A DNA stretch of 64,000 bases, taken from Myxococcales bacterium. GTDB taxonomy: Bacteria > Myxococcota > B64-G9. Positions 7,840-16,982 of the stretch are shown here, in pieces. The stretch is taken from the NCBI GenBank assembly GCA_012798435.1, contig JAAZNF010000074.1, forward strand, positions 1 to 64,000, in the 5' to 3' direction. Below the pieces are notes generated by a model. That model was not told where the DNA came from and searched no databases. It worked only from the letters and a program-made list of their open reading frames with translations. Position 1 is the stretch's first letter. Every line of letters starts with the position of its first letter. Position numbers and translations under genes: made by a program.

Positions 7840-9950
7840 GCCGCACCTCCCGCGCGCTTGCGGCGCAGGGCGACGAACGCCCGCAACCCGCTATGGAGGA
7901 CGACGCCGCCCAGCGTACCCGCCAGCGCCAGAATCCCCAGCCAATCCATCCAGTGGAGCCGCTGCGCGCCCATGACGTAGAACCCGGCAGGGCAGCGTTG
8001 TGGGCGCAGCGCCAGGCCTCCAGCCGGGGTGGGCACGATCGGTCCGGGCAGCATGAGGCCGGCATCCGCCACCGGTTGCGGCGGCGCTCCGGCGGGAGCG
8101 GCCTCGGCCAGGGGATGGGGTTGGCACATGCGCCCCGCCGGGCCGTGGCAGGCGGCGCAGTCCCGCTGGGCGGAGTCTGGATGCCCGACACCGTGGGCGA
8201 CGGTGAACGGCTGGATTTCGCCGGCGATGCGGGGCGTCCGGTAGCCGAGAGCCTGGAGCCGGCGCACCACGGCCTCGACCCGCGCGGGGGTGTCGAGCAC
8301 CAGCTCGTCGTGGGATAGCGACCCATCCCGGTCCCGATCGAGCGCCGCCAGCACGTCCCCGTGGTAGCGATCCCCATCGAAGAGGGCACGCTCGAGGTCG
8401 CGCAGGCGCACCGGACGGGGCGGCTCGCCCGCGACCCAGTACCAGGCGGTGTGCAGGAGCTGCGGCTCGAGACGCACGCTCTCATCGGCCGCACGGCGGG
8501 GGAGCAGCGCCGGAACCTGTCCCGTGAGAAGGCTCAGCGGGTCGTCCACCGCCCCCTGCACGCCAGCGTGCTCGACCCGCGGCTTCCGATCCGGCTCAAG
8601 CATGGTCCAGTCGGTCACGCGGCGCGTGGGCGGGAAGAGTCGCGGCACATGGCAGGCGGTGCATTCGAGCGCCGCAAAGTGCGTCTTCGGAAAGGGGAGG
8701 AACTCGTGCGTCTCCTCTGCGCGGTGGCAGTCGCGGCAGTCACGCATGGTTCCAAAGAAGCGGCGCCCCACCGTGCCCTGGGCGGTGTCGCCCTTGACCA
8801 GGTTGTGGTCCGGCCGGAACAGGTACTCCGACTCCCGGGCGCGCCGGGCGTCGAAGGCCAGGTGACGCACGCCGGGACCGGCCAGGCCGCCGCGGTCGTA
8901 GGCCGGGTTGTTCGGGGCGTAGTGACACTGGTTGCAGGAGAGCAGGCGTTCGGCGTGGATGTCCCAGGGAGAGCTGAGCGACTCCTTGCCGGCCAGGTTC
9001 ATGCCGCTCTGGCTCATGCGGCCGGGCGAGAATACGCTCCCGCTCGCCTCCGCCTGCCAGTTGTCCCGACCGCCCTGAAAGACCACCGGATCGGTGCAGC
9101 GGCAGGCGCGGCCATGGCACTGGCGACAGTTGTCGCTGCGGGCGTGCCCCAGGCCCAGGGTGGTGGCCGAGACGGCCCCGTCCGGCGGGATCCGCTCCGT
9201 GTTCCAGGCGTAGCCTTCCTCCCGAGGCACGGCCAAGCCGGTTCCGGTCAAGATGGCGGTGGAGGCCCAGGCGAATTCGCCCCGCTGGATGGCGCGGATG
9301 CGCTGCATGTTGTCCGGGCGACGCAGGTGGCACAACAGGCAGTTGAGCTCCACCGTGCCGGACTTCTTCCAATCCCAGGTGGTGCGCTCTCCGGTCTTGT
9401 CGTCCAGGGAGGGCCCGTCGGGATCGGCGACGCCGGCGGGAGGGCTGCCCAGGATCCCCCCGTGAGAGCGGCTCCGCTCGGCCGGCCCGCCGCCCACGTG
9501 ACGCGCGGCGAACAGGCGGATCCAATCCGCGCTTCCGAGGTCGAGAGGTTCCTCGCCGGGCGGAGTGAGCGCCCGGCCCAGGAAGGGATCGAAGCGCCCG
9601 AATATCCCCGGCCCGGTGTCCCACGGCCGCCCGCTCGGCGCGCGCCCGGCGTCGCTCTGCTCGTCCAGCCCGGCCTGAGCGTGATAGTTGTTCTTCTCGA
9701 TGAACTCGACGTCGTGACAGGCCCCACAGCTCTTTCGTAGCGAAAGCGGTGTCCCGTTCGCGGGCGCGATCCGGCCCTGCGCGTCGAGCAGAATAACGTC
9801 AGGGTGCATCGAAGGCGATGGCGGGGGAGGGGCGGGGCTCAAGTTGCGGATGGTGACCGCCGGCGGATCGAGCGCCTGCGCCGGAGCGGTGTCCGCCGCC
9901 GCAGGGTTCGCCAGGATGAGCCCCAGCAAGATAAGAACGGCGCCGCTCAC
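7836..9950 (-). CDS. Membrane-anchored heptaheme c-type cytochrome with an EF-hand
   Basis: This 704-residue exported protein starts at GTG 9950, overlapping the octaheme gene stop (GTGA). It has a signal peptide and seven CxxCH heme motifs: SCGACH, NCLLCH, NCRQCH, SCNQCH, DCRDCH, ECTACH and DCAACH. Between the sixth and seventh lies a complete 12-residue EF-hand loop, DRDRDGSLSHDE, with acidic ligands at positions 1, 3, 5 and 12. A single membrane helix near the C-terminus (WLGILALAGTLGG) is followed by a basic tail. It is probably the electron conduit between cytochrome b and the octaheme partner. I know no named family with this combination. Confidence 0.88.
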   Translation of the reverse strand: MSGAVLILLGLILANPAAADTAPAQALDPPAVTIRNLSPAPPPPSPSMHPDVILLDAQGRIAPANGTPLSLRKSCGACHDVEFIEKNNYHAQAGLDEQSDAGRAPSGRPWDTGPGIFGRFDPFLGRALTPPGEEPLDLGSADWIRLFAARHVGGGPAERSRSHGGILGSPPAGVADPDGPSLDDKTGERTTWDWKKSGTVELNCLLCHLRRPDNMQRIRAIQRGEFAWASTAILTGTGLAVPREEGYAWNTERIPPDGAVSATTLGLGHARSDNCRQCHGRACRCTDPVVFQGGRDNWQAEASGSVFSPGRMSQSGMNLAGKESLSSPWDIHAERLLSCNQCHYAPNNPAYDRGGLAGPGVRHLAFDARRARESEYLFRPDHNLVKGDTAQGTVGRRFFGTMRDCRDCHRAEETHEFLPFPKTHFAALECTACHVPRLFPPTRRVTDWTMLEPDRKPRVEHAGVQGAVDDPLSLLTGQVPALLPRRAADESVRLEPQLLHTAWYWVAGEPPRPVRLRDLERALFDGDRYHGDVLAALDRDRDGSLSHDELVLDTPARVEAVVRRLQALGYRTPRIAGEIQPFTVAHGVGHPDSAQRDCAACHGPAGRMCQPHPLAEAAPAGAPPQPVADAGLMLPGPIVPTPAGGLALRPQRCPAGFYVMGAQRLHWMDWLGILALAGTLGGVVLHSGLRAFVALRRKRAGGAA

Positions 9951-11410
9951 GGCAGCACCCCCTTGTCTCCGGCCGCGGGCCGCAGCATGCGCCGGGTCTT
10001 GCGTCCGCCCATGTCCGCAGGATCGCCGGGGTAACCCAAGGCGGCGAAGTTCATGCGGCTTTCTTCCCCGTGACAATCGGTGCACTGCAGTGCGCGATCC
10101 TTGGGGGCAATCATGTGGGACAGGTTCCACACCATCTCGGTCTCGGCGAAGCCGAACTCGCCGGAGTACGGGATGCCCGAGGCCGCCGAGCCCAGCCGGA
10201 GCGAGCGGTCCCAGTCGAAGGTGACCCAGTAGCCGTCGGGCGGAACCGTCTTGGGCACCAGCAGGGTGCGGTAGCGCAGATCGGCCGGCTGCTTGCCGCG
10301 GTGGACCTTGAAGGGCCAGATGCGCGCGTCGGGATCGGCGATGTCGCCCTGCGGTGGGTTGAGCGGCGTCACCCCGTCGAGCGCCACCGGGTCGCCCTTG
10401 AGGTAGCGGCCCACCCGGCCGTTGAACCAGCGGTACTCCGGGACCAGGCCCCGCTGGTACACGAACGAGCCCTTGATCTTGAGGTAGTGGTGCGGATCGG
10501 CGCCCGGCACGTCGCGGCCGGCGGTGGACCAGTCCCAGGCCACCTTGGTGGGGGTGACGCGCGCCACCTCGGGCAGATGGCAGGTCTGACAGGCGACGGC
10601 ATCCACGTGGGCGTTGAGACGCTCCGAGCGGTGGGGCTCCGGAGCGTGGCAGTCGGTGCAGGCGACGTTGTTCCCCTGTGTGGTGCTCACCGAGATCATC
10701 CGCCCGCGGATGGCGTGGCGCTCGGCGCGGTGGCACTCGGTGCATGCGAAATCCCGTCGGCCCATGTGCACGTCGAGCCGTTCCACCGGACGGGCCAGCG
10801 TCCCGTCCAGATCGCCGTGCTTGACCGCGTCGCCGCCGCCGCCGGCGAAGTGGCAGACACCGCAGTTGTCCCGTCCGGGCCGGCCCACGCTGCGCGCCGC
10901 GGCCAGGAGGTCCACGCCCTCGCTCGGGAGCCCATAGTCGCCCTTGGCGTAGCTGCCGGAACGGTCGTGGCACACCAGGCAATCCACCAGCTCTTCCTTC
11001 TCGAAGTCGAAGGAAGCGTCCTTCCAGCCGTAGCCGGCGTGGCACATGGTGCACTTCTTCCAGTTGCTTTCGGTGCTGATGCAGAAGTTGTTGATCAGGT
11101 TGCGCTTGCCGATGCGCATCGGCTCCTGGTGCCCCGGCACGAGCTCGGGCTCACCGAGCCATAGCCAGTGAGAGGTGCGCATGAAGTCACGAGCCGCCTG
11201 GGGATGGCAGCGCAGGCAGGCCCGGGTCACCGACGGGCCGTCGCTGAAGGTCAGGCCGGCGAACAGGCCACGGTGGTCGGTGGGCGTGAGGCGCGGCCGG
11301 ACGTGACGGCCCGGATCGTCCAGGGGACGAGCGTTGCCGGAACAGCCTGGCGAGCTGGCCAGCCACAGCGGTCCCAACGCGGCGAAGACGATGGCACACC
11401 GTCGCCTCAT
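9947..11410 (-). CDS. Octaheme c-type cytochrome, tetrathionate reductase family (OTR-like)
   Basis: This 487-residue exported protein contains eight CxxCH motifs: ACLRCH, KCTMCH, DCLVCH, NCGVCH, ACTECH, ACTDCH, ACQTCH and QCTDCH. Length, heme count and spacing match the octaheme tetrathionate reductase family, whose characterised Shewanella member reduces tetrathionate, nitrite and hydroxylamine in vitro. The physiological substrate is therefore open, although adjacent YeeE and rhodanese genes favour a sulfur compound. The start MRRRCAIVFAALG overlaps the regulator stop (ATGA). The signal peptide contains a Cys (SSPGC) that only weakly resembles a lipobox. Confidence 0.9.
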   Translation of the reverse strand: MRRRCAIVFAALGPLWLASSPGCSGNARPLDDPGRHVRPRLTPTDHRGLFAGLTFSDGPSVTRACLRCHPQAARDFMRTSHWLWLGEPELVPGHQEPMRIGKRNLINNFCISTESNWKKCTMCHAGYGWKDASFDFEKEELVDCLVCHDRSGSYAKGDYGLPSEGVDLLAAARSVGRPGRDNCGVCHFAGGGGDAVKHGDLDGTLARPVERLDVHMGRRDFACTECHRAERHAIRGRMISVSTTQGNNVACTDCHAPEPHRSERLNAHVDAVACQTCHLPEVARVTPTKVAWDWSTAGRDVPGADPHHYLKIKGSFVYQRGLVPEYRWFNGRVGRYLKGDPVALDGVTPLNPPQGDIADPDARIWPFKVHRGKQPADLRYRTLLVPKTVPPDGYWVTFDWDRSLRLGSAASGIPYSGEFGFAETEMVWNLSHMIAPKDRALQCTDCHGEESRMNFAALGYPGDPADMGGRKTRRMLRPAAGDKGVLP

Positions 11411-11763
11411 GATCGCTCTCCTCGGATTCGCTCCTGGATGCAGCCATGCAGGCAGTTGAGCATGTGGCGCACCCGGCGCTCCAGGATTCTGTAGGGGCCA
11501 CGCTCGCCGGCACGGGCCGGTCCGACGAGATTCCGGGCGCGCAGGATGGCGAGCTGCTGGGAGACCGTGGCCTGGGCGATCCCCAGCTCGTCGGCCAGCG
11601 TGCCCACCGTGGCCGGGGAAGCGGCCAGCCGGGCGGCGATGCGCAGGCGCAGCGGGTGGGCCAGGGCCTTGATGATCTCGGCGCCTTTCTGACAGAAGGT
11701 GTCCTGCGAAAAAAGCGGAAAGGGCGGCGCGGAGACACGGCGGGAGGTGACGCGAGGACTCAT
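11407..11763 (-). CDS. ArsR/SmtB-family transcriptional regulator of the multiheme/sulfur operon
   Basis: The 118-residue winged-helix protein has the ArsR core IKALAHPLRLRIAARL, and its recognition helix is around ELGIAQATVSQQLAILR. It lacks the metal-binding CVC motif of arsenic sensors. It has Cys24 before the first core helix and Cys104/Cys108 in the C-terminal helix. By analogy with persulfide-sensing members (SqrR/BigR type) these could form an inter-helix disulfide or polysulfide. That is an inference, since the positions are not the same. It is first in the operon and probably autoregulatory, with AT-rich repeats directly upstream. Confidence 0.9.
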   Translation of the reverse strand: MSPRVTSRRVSAPPFPLFSQDTFCQKGAEIIKALAHPLRLRIAARLAASPATVGTLADELGIAQATVSQQLAILRARNLVGPARAGERGPYRILERRVRHMLNCLHGCIQERIRGERS

Positions 11764-11785
11764 GGGGCACCCCTTGAAATAACGA

Positions 11786-11820
11786 ATATACGAATATCAA
11801 TATATAACAATGAAAGTCAA
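11786..11820 (-). promoter_or_regulatory. Promoter and operator-like repeats for the multiheme/sulfur operon
   Basis: On the minus strand TTGACT (11815-11820) is followed after 16 bp by GATATT (11793-11798). An AT-rich block next to it carries repeated GAATAT units. The 11-mer ATATACGAATA (plus strand 11786-11796) recurs exactly in the arsenic-operon promoter on the other side of the window. A site of this kind next to an ArsR-family gene is a likely autoregulatory operator. Confidence 0.4.
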
Positions 11821-11867
11821 GCCCCCTCCCCGCCATCCCGGAAACGTCGGAGGCAGATGGCAGTCGC

Positions 11868-14585
11868 TCAGGGTTTGGCCGGCGCCGGGAAATCCCCCGC
11901 CCGCACCACCGAGAGCTTCGCCGGGTCCACCAGCTTGCGCAGGGCGGCGGACACTTCGGCCAGGGTGAGCTGGCGCAGTCGCTCGTCGATGGCGGCGTCG
12001 AAGGCCATGCTGCGGCCGAGGTTGAGATTGGCGAGCAGGTTCATGGCGAGCCGGGCGTCCTGGGCGCGGTCCTGCTCGCGCTCCTTGAGCAGGCCCTCTT
12101 TGGCGAGCTTCAACTCGTCGGCGGTGAATCCTTCCCGGACGGCTTTCTCCACCTCCTCGCGGAAGCCCTTCTCCACCTGCTCCGCGTTGGCGGCGCCAAA
12201 GATGGCGTACCCCAAAAGCCCGCCGTTGGGCTCATAGGGAGAAACGCTCAAGAAGGTCCCGGCTCCGTACGAGAAACCATCCTTTTCTCGCAGCCGCTTG
12301 GGAATCCGGCCGCTGAGGAACCCTCCACCCATGAGATAATCGGCCATGAGCATGGCCGGATAGTCCGGCTGGTTGTCCTGGAGGGGAAACACCACCCCGG
12401 CACCGAAGAAGGCCATGGGTTTGTCCGGGATGCGGATGACCTGGCGTTTGCCCTCCACCAACACCAGGGGATCGGGCACGCGCACGTAGGGCTCCTGGCC
12501 GCGCCAGTCGCCCAGGCGTTTCTCGAGCTGCGCCTGGACCTCGACCGGGTCGAAATCGCCCACCACGGCCACCAATCCGTCCTGAGCGCCATAGAAGCGG
12601 GTATGAAACTCGCTCGCGTCCTCGAGTCGGGCTTTCTGTGTTTCCGAAATCCGCTCGGTGATGCTGGGTAGGTACCGAGGATGATCGGTCGGGTGGGGGT
12701 TGAACAGCCGCAGCATTTCGTTGAAACCCACCCGGGAGGGATCGTCTTTATCCTGTTCAAGGCTGGCCAGCATCTCCCGGCGCAACTCCTCGAACTCCTT
12801 CGGGTCGAAGGCCGGTTCGCGCAGCACCTCGGCGACGAGGTCGAGCAGCGCGGCCAGGTTCGGCCGGCGCACCTCCAGCGTCACGTTCACCCCGGGCTGC
12901 GAGCCGTTGACCTGGACCTGGGCCTTGAGCTCGTCGAGCCGGTCCTTGATCTGCTGGCGGGACATTTTCTTGGTCCCGCGCAGCAACATGCGGGCGGCGA
13001 GCTCCGCGGCCACGCGCTTGCCGGTGAGGCTCTTCTCGTCGCCGAAGCGGATGTTGAGGATTGCGCGCACGGTCTCGCCGCGGGTCTTCTTGGGCAGCAA
13101 TGCCAGCTTCATCCCGTTGGTGAGGGAGCCGATCTTGGTGCGGGCGTCGATGTTCTTGGGTGTGGCCACGAACGCCTCACCATCGGCCAGGGCCGCTCGA
13201 CCCTGGTAGTCCTTGAGCATGGCCGCCACGTCGGCCACTGGCGGGATCTCCGAGCGATCGGGCTTCTCGGTGGGGACGTACTCGCCGAGCGTGCGGCTCG
13301 ACGGCTTGAGGTACTTCTGCGCCACCCGGTTCGCCTCCGCCGCCGTGACCTTCTCGATGCGGTCGCGGTGGAGGAACAGCATGCGCCAGTCGCCCATGGC
13401 GGCGAACTCGGAGAGCAGGATGCCGATGCGCTGCGAGTCGTTGAGCGTCAGGTCGATGTACTTGAGGAGCGCGCTCTTGGCGCGCGCGACCTCTTCTTCG
13501 GTGATCGGCTTCTTGTCGAGACCTTCGATGGTCGAGATCAGGACGGAGCGCACCTCGTCGGGCGAGTCCTTCTCGCCGAGCTCGGCCAGGCAGTAGAAAT
13601 ATCCCGGCTCGCGAAGCTGGTAGTTGGTGCACCTTACCTTGGCCGCCTTCTTGGTCTCGATCAGCGCCTTGTACAGCCGGCCCGAGGGCGCGTCGCCCAG
13701 CACCTGGTCCACCACGTCCACCGCGGCGTAGTCGGGGTCGGTTCCCGCCGGGACATGGTAGCCGGCCATGAGGAGCGGCGTGCCGCCGGTGCGCCGGACG
13801 TAAACCACGCGCTCTCCGTCCTGCACCGGCTCGCGAGTGTAGGTGGCGGGGAGCTTACGGCGTGGCTTCGGAATCTTGCCGAAGTACCGCGCCACCAGCT
13901 TGAGGGTAGCCACCGGGTCGAACTTGCCGGCGATGACCAGCATGGCATTGTCCGGTTGGTAGTAGGTCTCGTACCAGGCCAGGAGTTTCTCGTTGGGGAC
14001 GTTCTCGACGTCGCTGGCCGGCCCGATGGTATCGTTGCCGTAATTGTGCCACAGGAAGGCCGTGGAGAGGACGCGTTGGGTGAGCACGTTCAGCGGGTCG
14101 TTCTCCCCCATGTCGAGCTCGTTCCGCACCACGCCCATCTCGGTGGCCAGCTCCTCGCGGCTGATGATGGCCGCGCGCAGGCGCTCGGACTCGAGCTGCA
14201 GCGCCCTTCGCAGTTTCTCAGGCTCGGCCGGGATGATCTCGAAGTAGTTGGTGCGATCGTACCAGGTCGAGCCGTTGGCGTAGCCGCCGAGCCGGGTGAG
14301 CTCCTCCTTGATGGACTTGAAGCTCTTCGTCTTCTTGAACAGCATGTGCTCGAAGAGATGCGCCATGCCCTTCTCGCCGTAGTTCTCCTGGCGGCTTCCA
14401 GAGAAGACGGTGAGGTTGACCGTGACGGTGGGCTTGGACTCGTCGGGAACGAGCAACACCTGCAAGCCGTTCGGCAGGCGGTAGGCGGTGATGCCCTCGA
14501 CGCTGGCCTCCAGGGTGAACGGTCGGGGGGCCTGGATGGGGGGAGCGGCCAGAACTGAAAGCACCAGCGTCAGGATCACGCTCAT
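11868..14585 (-). CDS. M16 family zinc metallopeptidase (tandem pitrilysin-type domains), exported
   Basis: This 905-residue protein has an N-terminal signal peptide and two M16 half-barrels (about residues 25-450 and 480-900). The inverted zinc motif HLFEH is at residues 76-80. The third ligand region (NELDMGEND) lies about 75 residues later, as expected. The second half lacks HxxEH and serves as the substrate-clamping partner, normal for this architecture. The start at 14585 follows AAGGAG; a 22-residue upstream extension has no ribosome-binding site. It is monocistronic and divergent from the histidine kinase gene. A role in periplasmic peptide degradation is likely. Confidence 0.93.
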   Translation of the reverse strand: MSVILTLVLSVLAAPPIQAPRPFTLEASVEGITAYRLPNGLQVLLVPDESKPTVTVNLTVFSGSRQENYGEKGMAHLFEHMLFKKTKSFKSIKEELTRLGGYANGSTWYDRTNYFEIIPAEPEKLRRALQLESERLRAAIISREELATEMGVVRNELDMGENDPLNVLTQRVLSTAFLWHNYGNDTIGPASDVENVPNEKLLAWYETYYQPDNAMLVIAGKFDPVATLKLVARYFGKIPKPRRKLPATYTREPVQDGERVVYVRRTGGTPLLMAGYHVPAGTDPDYAAVDVVDQVLGDAPSGRLYKALIETKKAAKVRCTNYQLREPGYFYCLAELGEKDSPDEVRSVLISTIEGLDKKPITEEEVARAKSALLKYIDLTLNDSQRIGILLSEFAAMGDWRMLFLHRDRIEKVTAAEANRVAQKYLKPSSRTLGEYVPTEKPDRSEIPPVADVAAMLKDYQGRAALADGEAFVATPKNIDARTKIGSLTNGMKLALLPKKTRGETVRAILNIRFGDEKSLTGKRVAAELAARMLLRGTKKMSRQQIKDRLDELKAQVQVNGSQPGVNVTLEVRRPNLAALLDLVAEVLREPAFDPKEFEELRREMLASLEQDKDDPSRVGFNEMLRLFNPHPTDHPRYLPSITERISETQKARLEDASEFHTRFYGAQDGLVAVVGDFDPVEVQAQLEKRLGDWRGQEPYVRVPDPLVLVEGKRQVIRIPDKPMAFFGAGVVFPLQDNQPDYPAMLMADYLMGGGFLSGRIPKRLREKDGFSYGAGTFLSVSPYEPNGGLLGYAIFGAANAEQVEKGFREEVEKAVREGFTADELKLAKEGLLKEREQDRAQDARLAMNLLANLNLGRSMAFDAAIDERLRQLTLAEVSAALRKLVDPAKLSVVRAGDFPAPAKP

Positions 14586-14771
14586 GAGATTCTCCTTGGA
14601 GAAGGGGTCTCGTCCCTGCGCTACCAAACCACGAGGCTTCGGGTGTGTCAATCGCGGCGAGCCTCAATAAATGCGTGGTTCGCCCTTGCCGAATGCCGGA
14701 ACGTCTGCTACTCAAACCAGGACCGTATTCGGAAGAGCAAGCTGTATCTGAGAATTCGGAGTCGTCTTTAC

Positions 14772-16982
14772 ATGAACCGAGCGCTGGAGAGCCTGTTCGG
14801 GATCGAAGCGGTCGCCAAGCCCATCGACCCGGCGGTCCAGACTCGCCAGTTGCTGGTGCTGCTCCTCCGGCGCTTGTTTTTCTTGCTGCTCACCCTGAGC
14901 GTGGTGATCCTGCCGGCCTTGTTGATGCGCCTGCCCTCGGTGGGTTGGCACCCGAGCCTACTGGCCGACCTGGCGGCCATGCTCGTCGTGCTTGCCCTAC
15001 TCTTGTTGCGCCACCGGCTTTCACCGGAGTTCGTCGGCGGTGGGTTGCTCGCGGCGCTGCTGGGCGTGGCCTGCGTGAAGCTCCTGTCCCAGGGGCTCTC
15101 CAGCATCGCCACGCCTTCCATCATGGTAGGCAGCGCGCTGTGCGCCATCTTCTTTGGCCTGCCCTGGGCGATCTCCTACCTGGCCGCGGGCCTGCTCATG
15201 CTGGCCGGGATCGGGGTGGCGGTATGCAGCGGCGCCTTCGAGTTCACGCTGCCGCCCGAGACCTTCCTGCGAGCGGGATGGTTCTGGCTCGCGAACGGAG
15301 CCGGACTCGCATTGATGGGCTCGGTACTGGTAATGGTGATCGTGGCTCTCAAACAAAAGCTGTTCCGAACGCTGGAGGAGATCGATCGGCAAGCAAGGGA
15401 AGCGCGGACTCAGCAGAGACTCTATGAACTGATCGAACAGAACATGGAGGACGGCCTAATCGTCCAGGACGGCAATCTGCGGATTCTCTATGCCAACCCT
15501 CGAATTCTCGAACTTTCGGGATACACGCTGGAAGAGCTCTCCACCCTGGGCATCGAACGTCTCATGGCGCCGGAAAGCCTCGAACGGGCGATGAAGATTT
15601 ACGCGGAGCAGCTCGCCCGCTCCAGCGACCCGAGTGCGACCATCCCGCTGATGGAATTCGAGTACGTGCGCAAGGACGGCTCGCAGTTTTTCGGGGAACT
15701 CCATATCCGCTGGTTGCGCGACAGCCGGGGCAAAGTGATTGGATCGGTCAGCATCACGCGGGACGTGACGGAGCGGCGCCGCGCGCAGGAGGAGCGGCGG
15801 CTCCTGGAGGAGCGGCTGCGCCAGGCCGAAAAGATGGAAGCCATCGGGCAGCTCGCTGGCGGCATCGCCCACGATTTCAACAACCACCTGGGTGGCATCA
15901 TGGGTGCGGCGGATTGCCTGCGCCTGGACGCCCCGGAGGGAAGCCAATCCCAGAAGTTGGCGGAGCTCGTCGTGACCGCCGCCAAGCGGGCCGCCGATCT
16001 CACCCGGCAGCTCTTGGTGTTCTCCCGCCGCCAGGAGCCGCACAAGACGCCGCTACAGGCGAGGTGGCTGGTCGAAGAAACCGTGGCCTTGCTCCGCCCC
16101 GGCCTGCCGCCGGACGTCGCGGTGCGGATCGAGGCCGCGGAGCCCGATCTGTGGATCAGCGGGGAGGTGGCCCACCTGGAGAGCGCCCTGCTCAACCTAG
16201 GCATCAACGCCCGGGACGCGGTGGGAAAGAAGGGCGAGATCGTCTTCTCGATCCGGCAGCATCGGCTGGAGCGCGAGGAAGGCTGTGCCGGGGGAGTCAC
16301 CCTGCCCCCGGGAAGTTACGTCGGGATCAGCGTGCGCGACACTGGCGAGGGCATGTCAGAGGAGACGCAGCACAAGCTGTTTACCCCCTTCTTCACCACC
16401 AAGCAGCCGGGCAAGGGGACCGGGTTGGGCCTGGCGGCGGTGTTCGGGGTGGTAAGCTCGCACGGGGGCGGCATCCGCGTCGAGAGCCGCGTTGGCCAGG
16501 GATCGTGCTTCGATGTGTTCCTTCCGGCGCATGAGCCGATCGCCGCCGCGACGACCTCCGCGGCTTCGGCGAGTCCGGGTCGTCGTGGGCTGCGCATCGT
16601 TCTGGTCGAGGACGACCCCGTCCTGCGCGAGGCGACGAGCGCCATGCTCTCTCTGTTGAACCACCAGGTGGTCGTCTGCGCGGGCCCGGCGGACGCGCTC
16701 GAGGCGGTATGCCGGAACGGGAGCGAGGCGGAGCTGGTGCTCATGGACGTCAACATGCCGGGGCTCTCCGGGATCGAGGTGGCGGGCGAGATCCACCGCC
16801 ACTCTCCGTCCGTGCGGGTGCTGTTGGTCTCGGGGCGGCCGCTGTCGTTGGAGGACGCCGCCCGCTTGCCTGCGAACGTCTGTGGCTTTTTAGCCAAACC
16901 CTATTCGTTGGCGGACCTGGAGAAAGAGATCGCTCGTCTGGCCCCATCGCATGATGCGGCCCCGGCATCGAGCCCCGGCTGA
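14772..16982 (+). CDS. Hybrid sensor histidine kinase (membrane sensor, PAS, HisKA, HATPase, receiver)
   Basis: In this 736-residue protein about six membrane segments (residues 25-200) precede a PAS domain (about 215-335). The HisKA box is GGIAHDFNN with phospho-accepting His367. The HATPase domain has N-box NLGINARDAV, DTGEGM, FFTTK and GTGLGL. The C-terminal receiver has acidic VEDDP, phospho-acceptor Asp659 in LMDVNMPG, and the conserved Lys in LAKPYS. All catalytic residues are present. A membrane-embedded sensor suggests detection of a lipophilic or membrane signal. GGAG lies 10 nt before the ATG. The last 82 bp overlap the CYTH-domain gene on the other strand. Confidence 0.92.
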   Translation: MNRALESLFGIEAVAKPIDPAVQTRQLLVLLLRRLFFLLLTLSVVILPALLMRLPSVGWHPSLLADLAAMLVVLALLLLRHRLSPEFVGGGLLAALLGVACVKLLSQGLSSIATPSIMVGSALCAIFFGLPWAISYLAAGLLMLAGIGVAVCSGAFEFTLPPETFLRAGWFWLANGAGLALMGSVLVMVIVALKQKLFRTLEEIDRQAREARTQQRLYELIEQNMEDGLIVQDGNLRILYANPRILELSGYTLEELSTLGIERLMAPESLERAMKIYAEQLARSSDPSATIPLMEFEYVRKDGSQFFGELHIRWLRDSRGKVIGSVSITRDVTERRRAQEERRLLEERLRQAEKMEAIGQLAGGIAHDFNNHLGGIMGAADCLRLDAPEGSQSQKLAELVVTAAKRAADLTRQLLVFSRRQEPHKTPLQARWLVEETVALLRPGLPPDVAVRIEAAEPDLWISGEVAHLESALLNLGINARDAVGKKGEIVFSIRQHRLEREEGCAGGVTLPPGSYVGISVRDTGEGMSEETQHKLFTPFFTTKQPGKGTGLGLAAVFGVVSSHGGGIRVESRVGQGSCFDVFLPAHEPIAAATTSAASASPGRRGLRIVLVEDDPVLREATSAMLSLLNHQVVVCAGPADALEAVCRNGSEAELVLMDVNMPGLSGIEVAGEIHRHSPSVRVLLVSGRPLSLEDAARLPANVCGFLAKPYSLADLEKEIARLAPSHDAAPASSPG

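Noticed and set aside
12681-14558. 625-residue plus-strand open frame
   Set aside because: Shadow of the M16 peptidase gene; no ribosome-binding site and no homologous motif.
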